Position numbers and translations under genes: made by a program
Notes under the pieces: generated by a model
Database searches by the model: none
Seen by the model: the letters and a program-made list of their open reading frames with translations, nothing else
What the model was told of the DNA's origin: nothing
NCBI GenBank assembly: GCA_014529385.2
Contig: CM043950.1
Span: 74,841,935 to 74,905,934 of the forward strand
Direction of reading: 5' to 3'
Length of the DNA stretch: 64,000 bases
From: Adiantum capillus-veneris
Taxonomy: Eukaryota > Streptophyta > Polypodiopsida > Polypodiales > Pteridaceae
Shown: in pieces, positions 1 through 10,307 of the stretch
How the letters are laid out: every line of letters starts with the position of its first letter
How positions within the stretch are numbered: position 1 is the stretch's first letter

Positions 1-2730
1 ACTATTGCACTGGGAATCGTGGGTGTGCCTTCGCAATCCAACCCCTTTGGTTAAAATCTACGTAGTCAAAGCCCTTGGTAAGACCCTTTGTAGAAATTGC
101 TCAAGTAGCAGTTAACGGTAACCAACATAGTTAACCGTGTACATACTGATTGGAATCAACTTAAAAAGTTGAGTTTGTCTGCTACCGCGTGGTAGATTGC
201 GGAATTCTTTCCTTGAAATTCTAACTGGGAGAGATCCTCAAGGCAGATCAACTGTGATCCTCAATGCCTATGGAATGATGTAGAAGTCACCCGCTGGGTC
301 GTACCCCAAAACACTATGTCCATAGACACTCCGTAGTGCTATAGAGAGAGCAGGACATCCACACAAGTGAGCTGCCTAGCTCCTGTGGACAGCCATACTG
401 TCTCAATTGATTGCTGCATCTATACTTCCTTGTAGAGATCATCTATTGAAGATTTTCAAAAACTCAACTTGAGTGTCGCACTGAGAACAGGTAGTGCAAA
501 AATGACACCCTAAACATCCGTAATGACAAGACTCTTGCTTGTCCATTAACGTCGAGGTGTACTCCCCTGGGTAGATCTGTTCGATCTTGAGAACAATCAC
601 CCAAAGAATGCCAATAGTTGGGTCGTACCCTTGGCTTAACACTGGCTCTTAGCCTGCGTGGCTCACAGCCCTTATGAAAATTAGTGTTCAATGGACAAAC
701 GGATGAAGACTAATTTGAGTAGCAGCTTATCCATGTGCTAGCTGAGAGTTAGAGCACCTTGACTCAGATTGACTCTCTAGAAAAACACGTATCAAAAGCT
801 TCTTAGAAGATGTTCATTATTCCCTTAAAGAAAGAGAGAGAGAGAGAGAGAAGAAGAGCATGCTGGGTTGAGGAACTTTCCTTAAGTGTTTAGAGTGTGT
901 GCCCAAGTTGTGTGCTCTTACGCATCTTATGCCTGACTTGCAGCTTATCCTATAAGCATTCCACAATCTACCCGTAGGACCCGTTCATTGAGAGAGATAA
1001 CAGAAAAACACAACCACATCTTGATCTACCTGCCTTGCAAGGTTGTGATTGTATGAAAATGACGTAGCATATGCACTTAGCCTGTGAAATAAGTTATAGA
1101 TTTAGGTTCCTTTTAGTGTTGTTGGGTGTTGATAGCAACCAACCATCAGGTTCAACAATCCATCACCTTGGCAGAGTTGCGAGTGTGATAGCAGAAGCAT
1201 AATGCATGAAGTGGTGGAGTCCATGCCACCGGCTTAGCATGCTTTGCGTGGAAAAGCGTAAGCCCTTGGCTACTATGACGGTCTCAAGGGTGAGAACCAA
1301 AACCATAAGTGCCTTGCATAGTCTTCATTGGTAGTGGGACATCATAACGAGATATCACCACACCTACAATGGGAGCAAACTGTTGGTCATACCAGTTCCC
1401 CAAACTTGTGTGCCTATGCCCTTGATTCCAAATCAATGGCAATATCGCAGCACAAGGGAGAAGCCGTGGTTCATGTAAAATTGCCAAAGCACTTTGCTTT
1501 GCACAATGATAATAATTGCCAAGTAAAGTGTAAACATGGAAAAAAAAAAAACAAGAAAAGCTTAAACTTGGCTAACCTGGTAGTTGTTGCAGCAACCATT
1601 TGTCATGAAATTCCAAAGGAAAAGCTCGCGTAAAGGTGGCTCATAGCTAAATCTACCGTGCGCGAGAGACTTGTCGCATATGTATATTCGCCCTCGTGTA
1701 TCATCTACATCTGCCGTATACGGAATGAAAGAATCTGCAAACATTTTGCCAAAACCTTCCCAAGTTTGTATGCTCATAGCATATGCCAAATGTGGGGAGC
1801 TTCAATGCAAGATGCAGAAATAGAAGCCTTGCTTCACTTAAGTTCATCGAATGGATGAGACAAGAATGTAACCTAAAAGCTCAGAGCTAACATATGCTAG
1901 TGTGAAAATTCATATGGTGGTCAACATTGCATCTCGCTCCTAGCTGTGAATGTCAATGTTTGTTCCACGATGCCTCATGTACCCATTACCCATTTTGCCC
2001 GCTCCTATCAAGTTGATTAGCACAATGAATGATTACTGTGATCCGTCATTCCGTTTGCATACGAGAGTTATCAAGCGCTTTTCTCAATAAGTACTCTACT
2101 TCATGCTGTCAAGGGCCCTGTCCAATTCGCAACCAATTTGGAATCTTGGGAGCAACTTCAATGCTCCTGCTCCAATGGTGGTACACCAAGTGTGCGCCGG
2201 TCATGCCGAGCTCTGTGCAATAGCTGCGCTACTGGTTGTTGCTGAGGACCATGCCCGATTTTCCAACAAAGTGAAGCTTGTGAACACTTTGATGCTCTAG
2301 TTGGGTGACACAAACCGTGTCCAAGAGTATCGTCGATCAGATCCTTGCTCCGTTGTCCCAATGATAAACATGTTGCGACCTGTTGCATGCCAAGCTTCTT
2401 GTAGCAAGATTCTTTGGAGCCATGGTCCTACTAGGTTGACTCAATGCCGACATCCGACTTTCCTTGTACAAAGTTGGCCGAGCGGAATTTCTTCACTTGT
2501 ATGCCGATTACGGCATCTCAAAAACCGGCATAAATGAAGTGAAAATTTTTCAAAACCTGCAAGAAGACGACAAAAACTTTCCGCATGGCAGCTCAAAGGG
2601 GATCTGGGTTACCCCACTACCACGCTCGTGGGTCCTGGGGTGCTCCTTGCGGACTCCGAAGGGAGACCTTGATGGCTGCATGCGGTGCATCCCGTGGGCA
2701 CTTGCCCCTTTTCTTCTTTTAATTTATTAA
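1..2730. other. Non-coding stretch, no gene supported
   Basis: Only short frames occur on either strand and none shows a recognisable domain or motif. The sequence is ordinary mixed-composition plant DNA with one AG microsatellite. It is probably decayed repeat sequence, but I could not match it to any other part of the window. Confidence 0.5.
833..854. repeat. (AG)n microsatellite
   Basis: About 11 uninterrupted AG units, seen directly. Confidence 0.95.
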
Positions 2731-2833
2731 GATGGCCCTAAGGCCAATTGCCCTTGGGGCATAACGTGAAAGAAAAACAAAAAAAAACCTTACTGTAGTC
2801 GGCCATGGCGCAGCTGGCCGTCGAGGGCGCCAG

Positions 2834-2850
2834 CGAGAGAGAGAGAGAGA
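2834..2850. repeat. (GA)n microsatellite
   Basis: About eight GA units, lying in the presumed leader of the minus-strand LTR element whose PBS is at 3257-3268. Confidence 0.9.
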
Positions 2851-3128
2851 TGGCGTTATGCTGCCTCCCGGGCACAGCCCCTGTGATGGGAATTGTACCC
2901 CCTGGCCTCGCGCTCTGATTGAGACTTTCCTGACTGCATTTCACCACGCTCCGAAAATCACCCCCCTCGCTGCAAGGGTCTCTGCACACGGAGCGTCTCG
3001 GTCGCTTGGCAAGGAGTTGCAGACGCCCTTCTCCTCAAGAGACTGTGCACGCGGTCCTTGACCTCCTTCCCGTCCTCGACGACTAAGGGCTCCTGCCCAC
3101 GGCAGTCCACCACGCCATGATGGCTTTT

Positions 3129-3130
<2 letters not shown>

Positions 3131-3173
<43 letters not shown>
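3131..3173. repeat. (GA)n microsatellite
   Basis: About 21 perfect GA units. It creates long Ser-Leu frames on the minus strand that should not be read as genes. Confidence 0.97.
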
Positions 3174-3174
<1 letters not shown>

Positions 3175-3256
3175 ATCCATGAAGGCATGCAAAGCCATGC
3201 ATCGCCATGCACAATCACCATCTCCTCCTGCTCCCTTGCTCCTTCCTCTCCACCTT

Positions 3257-3268
3257 GCTCTGATACCA
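3257..3268 (-). promoter_or_regulatory. Initiator tRNA-Met type PBS (minus strand)
   Basis: On the minus strand the sequence reads TGGTATCAGAGC, the standard plant copia primer binding site complementary to the 3' end of initiator tRNA-Met. It follows directly after a short LTR-like sequence, so the element's internal region should run towards lower coordinates. Confidence 0.75.
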
Positions 3269-3398
3269 ATATAAGAACCCTAGGAGCTAGAGACCTGGAT
3301 CCTCCACCCAACCGCCAATACTTATAGGCTCTTAGCCCTAGGATCCCCTGTCCACACTGCTAGGGTAGAGCCCTGCTCGTAGGACCCGTGTCCTGACA
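3269..3398 (-). repeat. Small LTR (minus strand) next to tRNA-Met PBS
   Basis: Read on the minus strand this begins TGTCAGGACACGG and ends TTCTTATA just before the PBS. The start TGTC and the end one or two bases before TTGGTATCA resemble the LTR at 43028-43170. Its start coincides with the point where the left copy of the neighbouring gag-only element loses homology to its right LTR, so it probably inserted into that LTR. Length is about 130 bp. No second copy is visible in the window, so the boundaries rest on PBS position and the TG start. Confidence 0.5.
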
Positions 3399-3581
3399 AC
3401 ATCTCCCTAGGTTATGGTGAGCTTGTGATGGCTTAGAAAATACTCAAGATCGTGTTTATGAGTCCAAGTTAATTGATCTTGGAGCCTAATTTTCTTGAGT
3501 GATAACATAGACAACACACACACTTGTGTGCACGATGTTTCTCTTTCATCCACTATAGCTAGCACGATCCCATCCCCATCA
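3399..3581 (+). repeat. 5' LTR remnant of gag-only element
   Basis: It aligns over its whole length with the 3' part of the right LTR (about 6102-6273), sharing the start ACATCTCCCTAG and the stretch around TAGCTAGCACGATC. It ends CA two bases before the PBS. The first ~138 bp of the LTR are missing. Confidence 0.75.
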
Positions 3582-3583
3582 AG

Positions 3584-3595
3584 TGGTATTAGAGC
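3584..3595 (+). promoter_or_regulatory. tRNA-Met type PBS of gag-only element
   Basis: The sequence TGGTATTAGAGC lies two bases after the LTR CA end. It is the one-mismatch variant of the usual copia PBS and is identical to the PBS at 62495. Confidence 0.75.
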
Positions 3596-4025
3596 ACCAC
3601 GTTATGCTAGTTAGATTCATTGTTATTTCTATGTTAGTGTGATTAGCATCTTCTAATCATCACTAGGATCTTTTGACATTTTCTCTTCTTCTAATTAGCA
3701 TCAATTGGATAGTGTGATGAGACCCTTGGGTTTGATTCCTGTGGGCCACTACTCTCCTAGCTAATTATAAAGCTAATTAGGATTAGGCTTCACCATTAGG
3801 TGTGTTTTGCATTGATCTTATCATTTTTCATCATTTTGTACCTAGCATTACCCTCAACTGCAACACCATTTTAATTCATCACTTATGGGTATGAGTAGCT
3901 AGTCTCAAGAGCTTCCCGTCAAGACAATCCATGCGCAAATCGCCTTTCGTTTGCACAATTTAGAGCTCGGTTAATTTTGCACACTTGCAATCTCTAGAAT
4001 CTCTACAGAACTGCAGTTGAAGCGC

Positions 4026-4028
<3 letters not shown>

Positions 4029-4093
<65 letters not shown>
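4029..4093. repeat. (TG)n microsatellite
   Basis: About 32 perfect TG units in the leader of the gag-only element. Confidence 0.98.
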
Positions 4094-4094
<1 letters not shown>

Positions 4095-4690
4095 GAGCAT
4101 TAAATGCTAAAACCTCTTTTTCTTTAATAAAGGTAGAACTCCCTTACTGAAGCCATGGGAACAACCTATTTATAGGGATTGGACTAAAGAGAGAGGACAT
4201 AAGGGGCCACCCTCACATGGGCGCCCGACCAGACTTCAACAAGGCACCAAAGTGGATTTAAGAAGCCCGTCGGGTCTGAACGGCCGCCCGCATGCCTTTT
4301 TGCCATCAGACGATGGACCTTGTCTTTGCACCTACCCATGGATGCTATCTGTTGGCTGCACCTACCCAAAATTTTCCTGGCCTGCTGCCCGTCTTGACCC
4401 CGACTGGTCGCGCTCTGTCCAGCTCACATAGCCCTTTTCACATGGCACTGCGCTCCACCCCAACCCCAAGGGGGAGTTCTTGTAGGCAAATATCTTCTTT
4501 AACATCGCCCTCTTTTGGATCCCTTTCCTACTTGCAGTAGGAAAGAAAAGCCTTGGCATCATTTTCCAAAGGCTATTAAAGCTTCAAAAGAGCATTCACA
4601 TTTTCGAGCTCCAAGAAAATAGTCAAGCTACTCAAGACTTTGCACTCAAGGTCAAAAAAATGTGAAGAGGAGTTTCACAAAATTCGAATT

Positions 4691-4693
<3 letters not shown>

Positions 4694-4724
<31 letters not shown>
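4694..4724. repeat. (CT)n microsatellite
   Basis: About 15 CT units upstream of the gag start. Confidence 0.95.
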
Positions 4725-4726
<2 letters not shown>

Positions 4727-4877
4727 CTATTAACCTTAAAATTTTGCAATCCAAGCACAAAAACTTTTGCAATGTATATCAAAATCTACATCTATGGGGA
4801 TGATATTAAGTTGTTCTCATGTAAAGAGGTAGACATTGCCTGGGAGAGTCTCCTAAGCTAAGACCCCTGTATTAGCA

Positions 4878-5736
4878 ATGGAAGAGAAAGGGCTTAGGAA
4901 ATTTAATGGGGAGGGCTTATACACTTGGAAGACCAAGTCGAAAGGTTACTCGATGAAAAAGAGACTATGGGGAATCGTCAGACCAACCATCATTGATCCG
5001 TCATCCATTGATGGGGCATACATACAGACACGAGCAATGAGCGCACAAAATCAAGCTAAGGATGAGTAGGCATTATGAAACATAATCATTGCACTACCTG
5101 ACAATTATGTACACTTCACTGATAATCATGTGAAACCTCATCAGTTGCATGGGAAGCACTAGAAAAAAACTTTGGAGCTAGAAAAAAGAAGAGTAAAGTG
5201 AGCCTAAAGAAGGATTTATACAACTTACGAATGGAATATAGCAAAGATATTGCAAGCTTGGTCAATCGCCTCAAAAGCATGACCACACAACTAGCTTATA
5301 TGAATAGTACAACACCAGATGAGGACAAAATTGTAGTTTTTCTAGCAAGCTTACCACCTAGCTTTGACTAGATCATGACCATAATTGAGGAGAAGGATCC
5401 AACACCAAATTTTCAAAATCTCATTAACTCTTTAATGTACAAGGAGAAGAAGAAAGGGAGGAGTGCTACTTAGGGGGGAGCACATTTTGTAGTTAGATCT
5501 AGTAGCAAAACTTGTTTAAAGTGTGGCAAAGAAGGGCACATAGTAAAAGACTATTTAGCATCAAATACTTGCAGCATTTTTGGGAAGAAGGGTCACCTTC
5601 CTTCCAAGTGTTTTAAAAGGGGCAGAGGCAACACTAACAGAAATCCAAGGCCCAAAGTGTATTTGGAAAAAGCAGACAAAGATGAGGATAAAGAAAAAGG
5701 TGGCAATAGCCTTCTAGTCTACGACGACTTTCTCTA
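4878..5736 (+). pseudogene. Copia-type gag pseudogene
   Basis: Gag packages element RNA in cytoplasmic particles. The start at 4878 gives a typical copia Gag N-terminus containing KFNGEGLYTWKTKSKGY, with MKKRLWGIV just after it. The frame breaks near 5067 and reopens in another phase from about 5140, with LKKDLYNLRMEYSKDIASLV and NRLKSMTTQLAYMNSTTPDE typical of the UBN2/Retrotran-gag family. Two CCHC zinc knuckles follow: the first (from 5513) reads CLKCGKEGHIVKDY and has lost its last Cys; the second (from 5570) reads CSIFGKKGHLPSKC and has lost its second Cys. A lysine- and acid-rich tail ends at the stop near 5736. Several in-frame stops show it is dead. No Pol follows, which is why the element is called gag-only. 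Confidence 0.85.
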
Positions 5737-5963
5737 GCTTCTTTGTTTGCCTTTCCCCTTCAATTGTATTTATTTTGGGGACAACTTGGACTAGCTTGGT
5801 CTTGGTTTTATACATCTGTTTGAGGGGAGGGAGGGGTTGAGTGTCTCTTGGATTAAAGATAGTTTTTCTCCTGGATTGGAGATGTTCTTTTTCTCATGGA
5901 TTGGAGTGTGCCAGAGATGTGATTTCTTTAGTTTCTTCCTAGTCCAAACCTCAAGGGGAGGAT

Positions 5964-6275
5964 TGTAAAGTGTGAGCTTTGTCATAGAATATGAGTCTAG
6001 GAGTGAAGAGAAGGAATTATCCCACATGCAATGGTGCAAGGTTGTAAAACTACTTAAAGCTCATTTCATGAATGAATAAACACAAGTCTATTTTGCATTA
6101 CATCTCCCTAGTTTATGGTGAGCTTGTGATGGCTTAGCAAATACTCAAGATCTTGTTTATGAGTCCAAGTTAATTGATCTTGGAACCTAATTCACTTGAG
6201 TAATAACCTAGCCATCACACACTCACTTGTATGCACAATGTTTCTCTTTCATCCACCATAGCTAGCACGATCACA
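5964..6275 (+). repeat. 3' LTR of gag-only element
   Basis: It begins TGTAAAGTGTGAGC right after the purine-rich CAAGGGGAGGAT, a good polypurine tract. Its 3' half matches the left LTR remnant. It loses homology near 6273, before the expected LTR end. Confidence 0.7.
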
Positions 6276-6345
6276 TGTCCTACAATATGAGTCAAGGAGT
6301 GAAGAGAAGGAATTAACCCACAGGCAATGGTGCAAGGTTGAAGAG
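6276..6345 (+). repeat. Partial duplicate of the LTR start
   Basis: The stretch at about 6283-6342 repeats about 5986-6045 of the adjacent LTR, including GTGAAGAGAAGGAATTA and CAATGGTGCAAGGTTG. It is a broken second LTR copy in the same orientation. Confidence 0.75.
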
Positions 6346-6595
6346 CGTATGTAAACAGTGCTACTTGTGTCTGGCTTACAACACAACTAGCTTATGTAAA
6401 CAGTGCTACTTGTGTACTGGTACTGGAACTATATTATACTTGACTAGTAATGGTGCTGCTTATGTACTGGTACTGAGACTACTTGTGTATAGTACTGGTA
6501 CGCACTAGTATTGTTGCTACTGTACTGGTACTGGTACTGTTTGTGTATTGTATTATATAGGACTAGTACTGGTGCTACTTGTGTACTGGTATAAT
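6345..6595. repeat. Degenerate GTACTGGTACTG minisatellite
   Basis: Repeated variants of GTGCTACTTGTGTACTGGTA alternate with CTGGTACTGG and GACTAGTA steps, at least five partial units of about 45-65 bp. No coding potential is visible. Confidence 0.8.
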
Positions 6596-6802
6596 TTTAC
6601 GGGATTGTCGGCCTAGGGTACCTTTGGGAAAATAACCGGCTTGAATTCACTAGGGTATTTTTTAGGTGGTACTTTAATGGTACCTAACCCTTAGTTGATA
6701 AATGAGTTATGGGTGAGCTACCCAGCTCTGTAAATGCTGTCTTCTTTTTATTTATAACGTGATGGCTTCCTCTTGGTAGGTCTAAGATTCAGCTCTCTAA
6801 GT

Positions 6803-6860
6803 GCTCTCTCTCTCTCTCTCTCATTCTCTCTCTCTCACTGTGTGTGTGTGTGTGTGTGTA
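6803..6860. repeat. Compound (CT)n-(TG)n microsatellite
   Basis: Two CT runs separated by a short break are followed by a TG run, all within 60 bp. Confidence 0.95.
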
Positions 6861-7053
6861 GGACGGCACTACTGCACCATTTTGCTCTTGAAGCCGGGTC
6901 CGCAATACGGTTATGAAGGAAGGTGGCTACTTGCTCCAAACCCTATACAAAGGTGAGCTTTACATGCTCACCTAGCATTGGTGGTTTGTGTGAATACTTG
7001 TGAGAATTTGTTTATACATTAGGACTGTGGGCATTTTGCCTACAAGGAGATAA

Positions 7054-7990
7054 TGTTAAGTGTCAGATCTATGCCAAAGGGCATGGATAAGCAGGCTATT
7101 GTGGAGCTTGCTATTAGCAGCGAGCTAACTAGTATAACATTTTTTGGAGCTTTTATTGTAAAAACACTTATTATTTTGATGAATTGAGAATTTTGTAACT
7201 CGTACTTTCTAGATAAAAAGTGTAATTGATGAGGGGGGGCTACAAGCTTCCAAATTGTGTCAACCTATCTTTAGTTAGAGCTCCCAAATTTTGACCACAA
7301 AAACCTTAGCTAAGGTATAAAAGGCAATTTTTGTAAGTATTTTCTAAGTTTTAGATAATAGAAACACAGCATGAGCTAACGACGCTCACTTCTCTCCTTC
7401 TTGCGCTTCCTACTTCCTTCCCGATTGTCACATTGCAGTGCTGTCTATTGCCTTGTAAGGTAAGAGCTCTGCGCATTGATGTAAGCATTTCATGGTAATT
7501 CGTAGATTTTGGCGTCTCCGACCTGCCCTCTAATTTCAACAGAAGTAGTAATTCAAGCTTTAAAATCATAAACTACGTATAGGCGGGGTATTGGGGCATC
7601 ATTACTAAGCATTTAGATGCATTCTGGGTCGAAAACGACTAGGTCAAAACCTCACTGCTCTTAATAATTGTGATTTTTTCACTTGACCTAAAGTGATATT
7701 TGAGACCACAAGCATGTGTGCTTAGGTCCTATTAACATGTCCTAGAAGTTTCATAACGTTTGGATGTCATTTGATGCTGTAATATTTGTGATTTGTTTAC
7801 TGATGAGCGATTAGCTTTTGGTGATTTCTGTCATTTGAGTGTAGCTTGGGTTGGATGTGAGTTGTTTGTTGTTTTTCAAGAGATTGACAACCTCTTGTAG
7901 CCTCCATGCACTAGTCGAGTCAGCTTAGTTTCATGGATTGATTGCAATGTCTGCAATAAGATAGGAGTGACGTTAGACACCCGTCCCGCA
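7054..7990 (+). repeat. LTR of gypsy element with TGGCGCC PBS
   Basis: The right border is well placed: the sequence ends CA two bases before a TGGCGCC-type PBS. The left border (TGTTAAGTG) is inferred from the TG start and the usual LTR length and is uncertain. A TATA-like GGTATAAAAGGC lies at about 7313-7324, suitable for an LTR promoter. No second copy is in the window, so the element is 3'-truncated. Confidence 0.5.
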
Positions 7991-7992
7991 TT

Positions 7993-8012
7993 TGGCGCCG
8001 CTGCCGAGCATC
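7993..8012 (+). promoter_or_regulatory. TGGCGCC-type gypsy PBS
   Basis: The sequence begins TGGCGCCGCTGCC. The same 13 bases begin the PBS at 20848 of the non-coding element. This PBS type is known from large plant Ty3/gypsy elements. Confidence 0.75.
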
Positions 8013-8554
8013 AAAGACACTTAAACTAGGGAAAAACATGAGCATCTTGTGAAGTTATGCTTTAGCTTCCTCTAGGATCACCTAGAGTCAAAAATTTATT
8101 TTTTTAAAATCGCGTAGCTTAAGGTTGTCATCGTTTGCAGGGTAGAGGTATCTTGGAAGTAGGTTGTACTTGCAAAGTACCTTTTAGGATTGATGGATTG
8201 TAGGATCAAATTAGGATTTTGAAAATGATTGATGGGCGAGACTAGTCTTTAGATCAAGGCTCAGAAAATCATAAAAAACAAGAAAACGAGTGTTTGTGGA
8301 CACTTTCCACAACCCCATTGCAGTAGAACCTAGGAGTAGGGTAAGTAGAATCCGAGGTGGGATCTCAGAACATTACTCTATCCAAAAGAATCAATTGTGA
8401 GTTGTTTATGTGAAGTTGTACAATTTCAGGTGTACGGCTGGAAATAGCACCAAAAGACTGTTCACCATTGAATCCGAATGAAGATTATGCTTTAAAAGTT
8501 GTATGAACGAGTGGGTAAACTTAAGGACGCATTTGAAGTGAAATTTCAAGAGTT

Positions 8555-9500
8555 TGTAAAAACTGAGATTATTTACTTTTTCTTGACATTTTAGGCCAAA
8601 TTAAGTTTTGACTTGACTCAGAGGCTTAAAATAGCTCATAAAAAGATTGTCCACTGAAAAAATTGAAAAAAGTGCTCATTATAGGCCAAAGGTAAATATT
8701 CCTGATTATTTACTTTCGGCTCAAAAGTGACCAAGGTTGATAATAGAGACTCTATGCATGTGTACAAACATCTTTTGTAAAGGCCCATAGAAATTGGATC
8801 ACTAAGTGAAACTTGACTCATAGGCTTATATTGATGTGTTAAACAAGTGTAGATGCTCAGTTGACCAAAAAGATGCAAAAGTTTTCCAGAAGTAAATAAT
8901 CGCGATTATTTACTTTTGTTCCATTTTCCAACTTTTTTGACCAAGCCAGCATACCACTATTTTTAGCATGTTATATTAAGCCCGCAAATCAAATTTGGTA
9001 AGATTTTGATCATTGAAGTGAAATTTGTGCCAAATTTGCAAAGTCAGTCTGCAGACACAAAACTATTGACCGTTTGAACAGGGATTATCTAAACTTGATG
9101 AAACTTGGCTAGGGAGATTAAGTTGAGCTGCCTAACCATTTTGTGTCAACATTGTGGCAAAAACTTGCATAAAAATATCAAAAGTAAATAATCACGATTA
9201 TTTATATCTACTATAAAATTGGACATTTTTTCACATTTGAGTATACCATAGGGTCAAGCATATAAAGTAGACCACACAAATCAAATTTGGTGAAATTTGG
9301 ATCACAAAAGTGAGACTTAAGCCAGATTTTCAAAAACTAAGTCTACGGACACGAAATAGTTGATAACTTGAATAAATTTTGTTCAAACTTAGTGAAACTT
9401 GTCCAGAGACCTTTTCAAGTTGAGTACTTGGCAAAGAAAGCCAAAAAGTATAGAAATTTGAGAAAAGTAAATGATCGCGATTCTTTACTTCTGATACACA
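8555..9500 (+). repeat. ~290-bp leader tandem repeats with palindromic core
   Basis: Copies of a core reading AAATAATCGCGATTATTT flanked by AAGT/ACTT lie at about 8890, 9182 and 9465, spaced 283-292 bp, with weaker half-sites near 8570 and 8703. Between cores the units share phrases such as CAAATTTGGTGAAATTTGG and GTGAAACTTG. The array sits between the PBS and the start of gag, so it is part of the 5' leader. A second copy in the same orientation is at 30850-31460. Confidence 0.8.
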
Positions 9501-9864
9501 TATACGTCATTTTGGACTTTTGAGCTTGTACAATGTTATACCAACATAATACAAGGCCACGGTCAATTTTGGTTTCAATCGGATCCAGATTGGTACATTT
9601 TCACTTAGTTTCGAGGTTGTAGATTAGTCCTTTGGCTTTTTGCAAAATTAGAATTTGAAAGTCTCAATTGCTGACTCACCTAGCTCAATTTGAAGAGATA
9701 CACATAGACTAATCACAATAGCTTGCAAAAATCGTACAATCTTTGTGAAAGAATAGCTAACTTGATTAAAATTGATACAGGAATCAGGTTGCAGACAAGG
9801 AATTGAAATCTTTGCAGGAGTTGCAATCAAGTCAAGTGGAAGAAATTGATAACAAGTCAATCCG

Positions 9865-10307
9865 ATGGTAAGTACTCTATCCAGGGCTTCACAAGTCTAT
9901 ATGAACCTTATCTCTGGTCGTATACTAGCAAACGAAGGCATATTTGGAGAGACCGCTAGTAGAGTATTCACTAAAGAGAGTGTGAATCAAGGAAATCACT
10001 TGGACCCTATCTTTGACACTTTTACAGAATCAACATCTGAAATGTTTTCCTATTCAACTCATTTATAAACTGGAATGACAATGTGGTATAAGCACATACT
10101 CACCTTTTATAAGACTAATCGTGATGGAACTTAGGTTTACCTGGATTCTAATGAAGAGTTTGAAGAGAAAATCAAGGAAAACAAACAAGGAAAAATGTAT
10201 ATGGATAAAAACAAAACTCAATATTTACAAGTTGAAAACCTTGATGTGATAGACAAATGGGGGTTAGAAGTAAATACCATAATTCCAGATATGGAAGAAA
10301 AAGAAGG
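9865..10307 (+). pseudogene. Gypsy gag N-terminal fragment
   Basis: The piece from about 10080 to 10307 encodes VYLDSNEEFEEKIKENKQGK, MYMDKNKTQYLQVENLDV and GLEVNTIIPDMEEKEGP. The minus strand at 43020-42770 encodes YLDPNEEYAICI, EFEEEIRE and GLEVNTIIRDMTAKEGP, so both are the same Gag family. The earlier frame from 9865 ends at a stop before 10080. Homology stops near 10307, where an opposite-strand gypsy piece begins. The function is inferred from position between leader and gag, because this N-terminal region has no zinc knuckle. It is truncated and dead. Confidence 0.7.

Larger units (their letters stand above)
3399..6345 (+). mobile_element. Gag-only copia-like LTR element (TR-GAG type)
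   Basis: Two direct repeats frame the element: 3399-3581 matches about 6102-6273. A tRNA-Met type PBS follows the left copy and a purine tract precedes the right LTR at 5964. Between them is one decayed copia-type gag and no trace of protease, integrase, RT or RNase H; only about 230 bp lie between gag and the LTR. This matches the described class of terminal-repeat elements carrying only GAG, which would rely on partner elements for Pol. The left LTR is truncated at 3399 by the minus-strand LTR. The right end carries an extra partial LTR copy at 6276-6345. Confidence 0.7.

Noticed and set aside
1284-1858. Opposing frames of 66-101 residues
   Set aside because: Shadows of each other with no motif.
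2941-3311. Minus-strand frames rich in Ser-Leu
   Set aside because: Made by translating the (GA)n tract at 3131-3173; no domain outside it.
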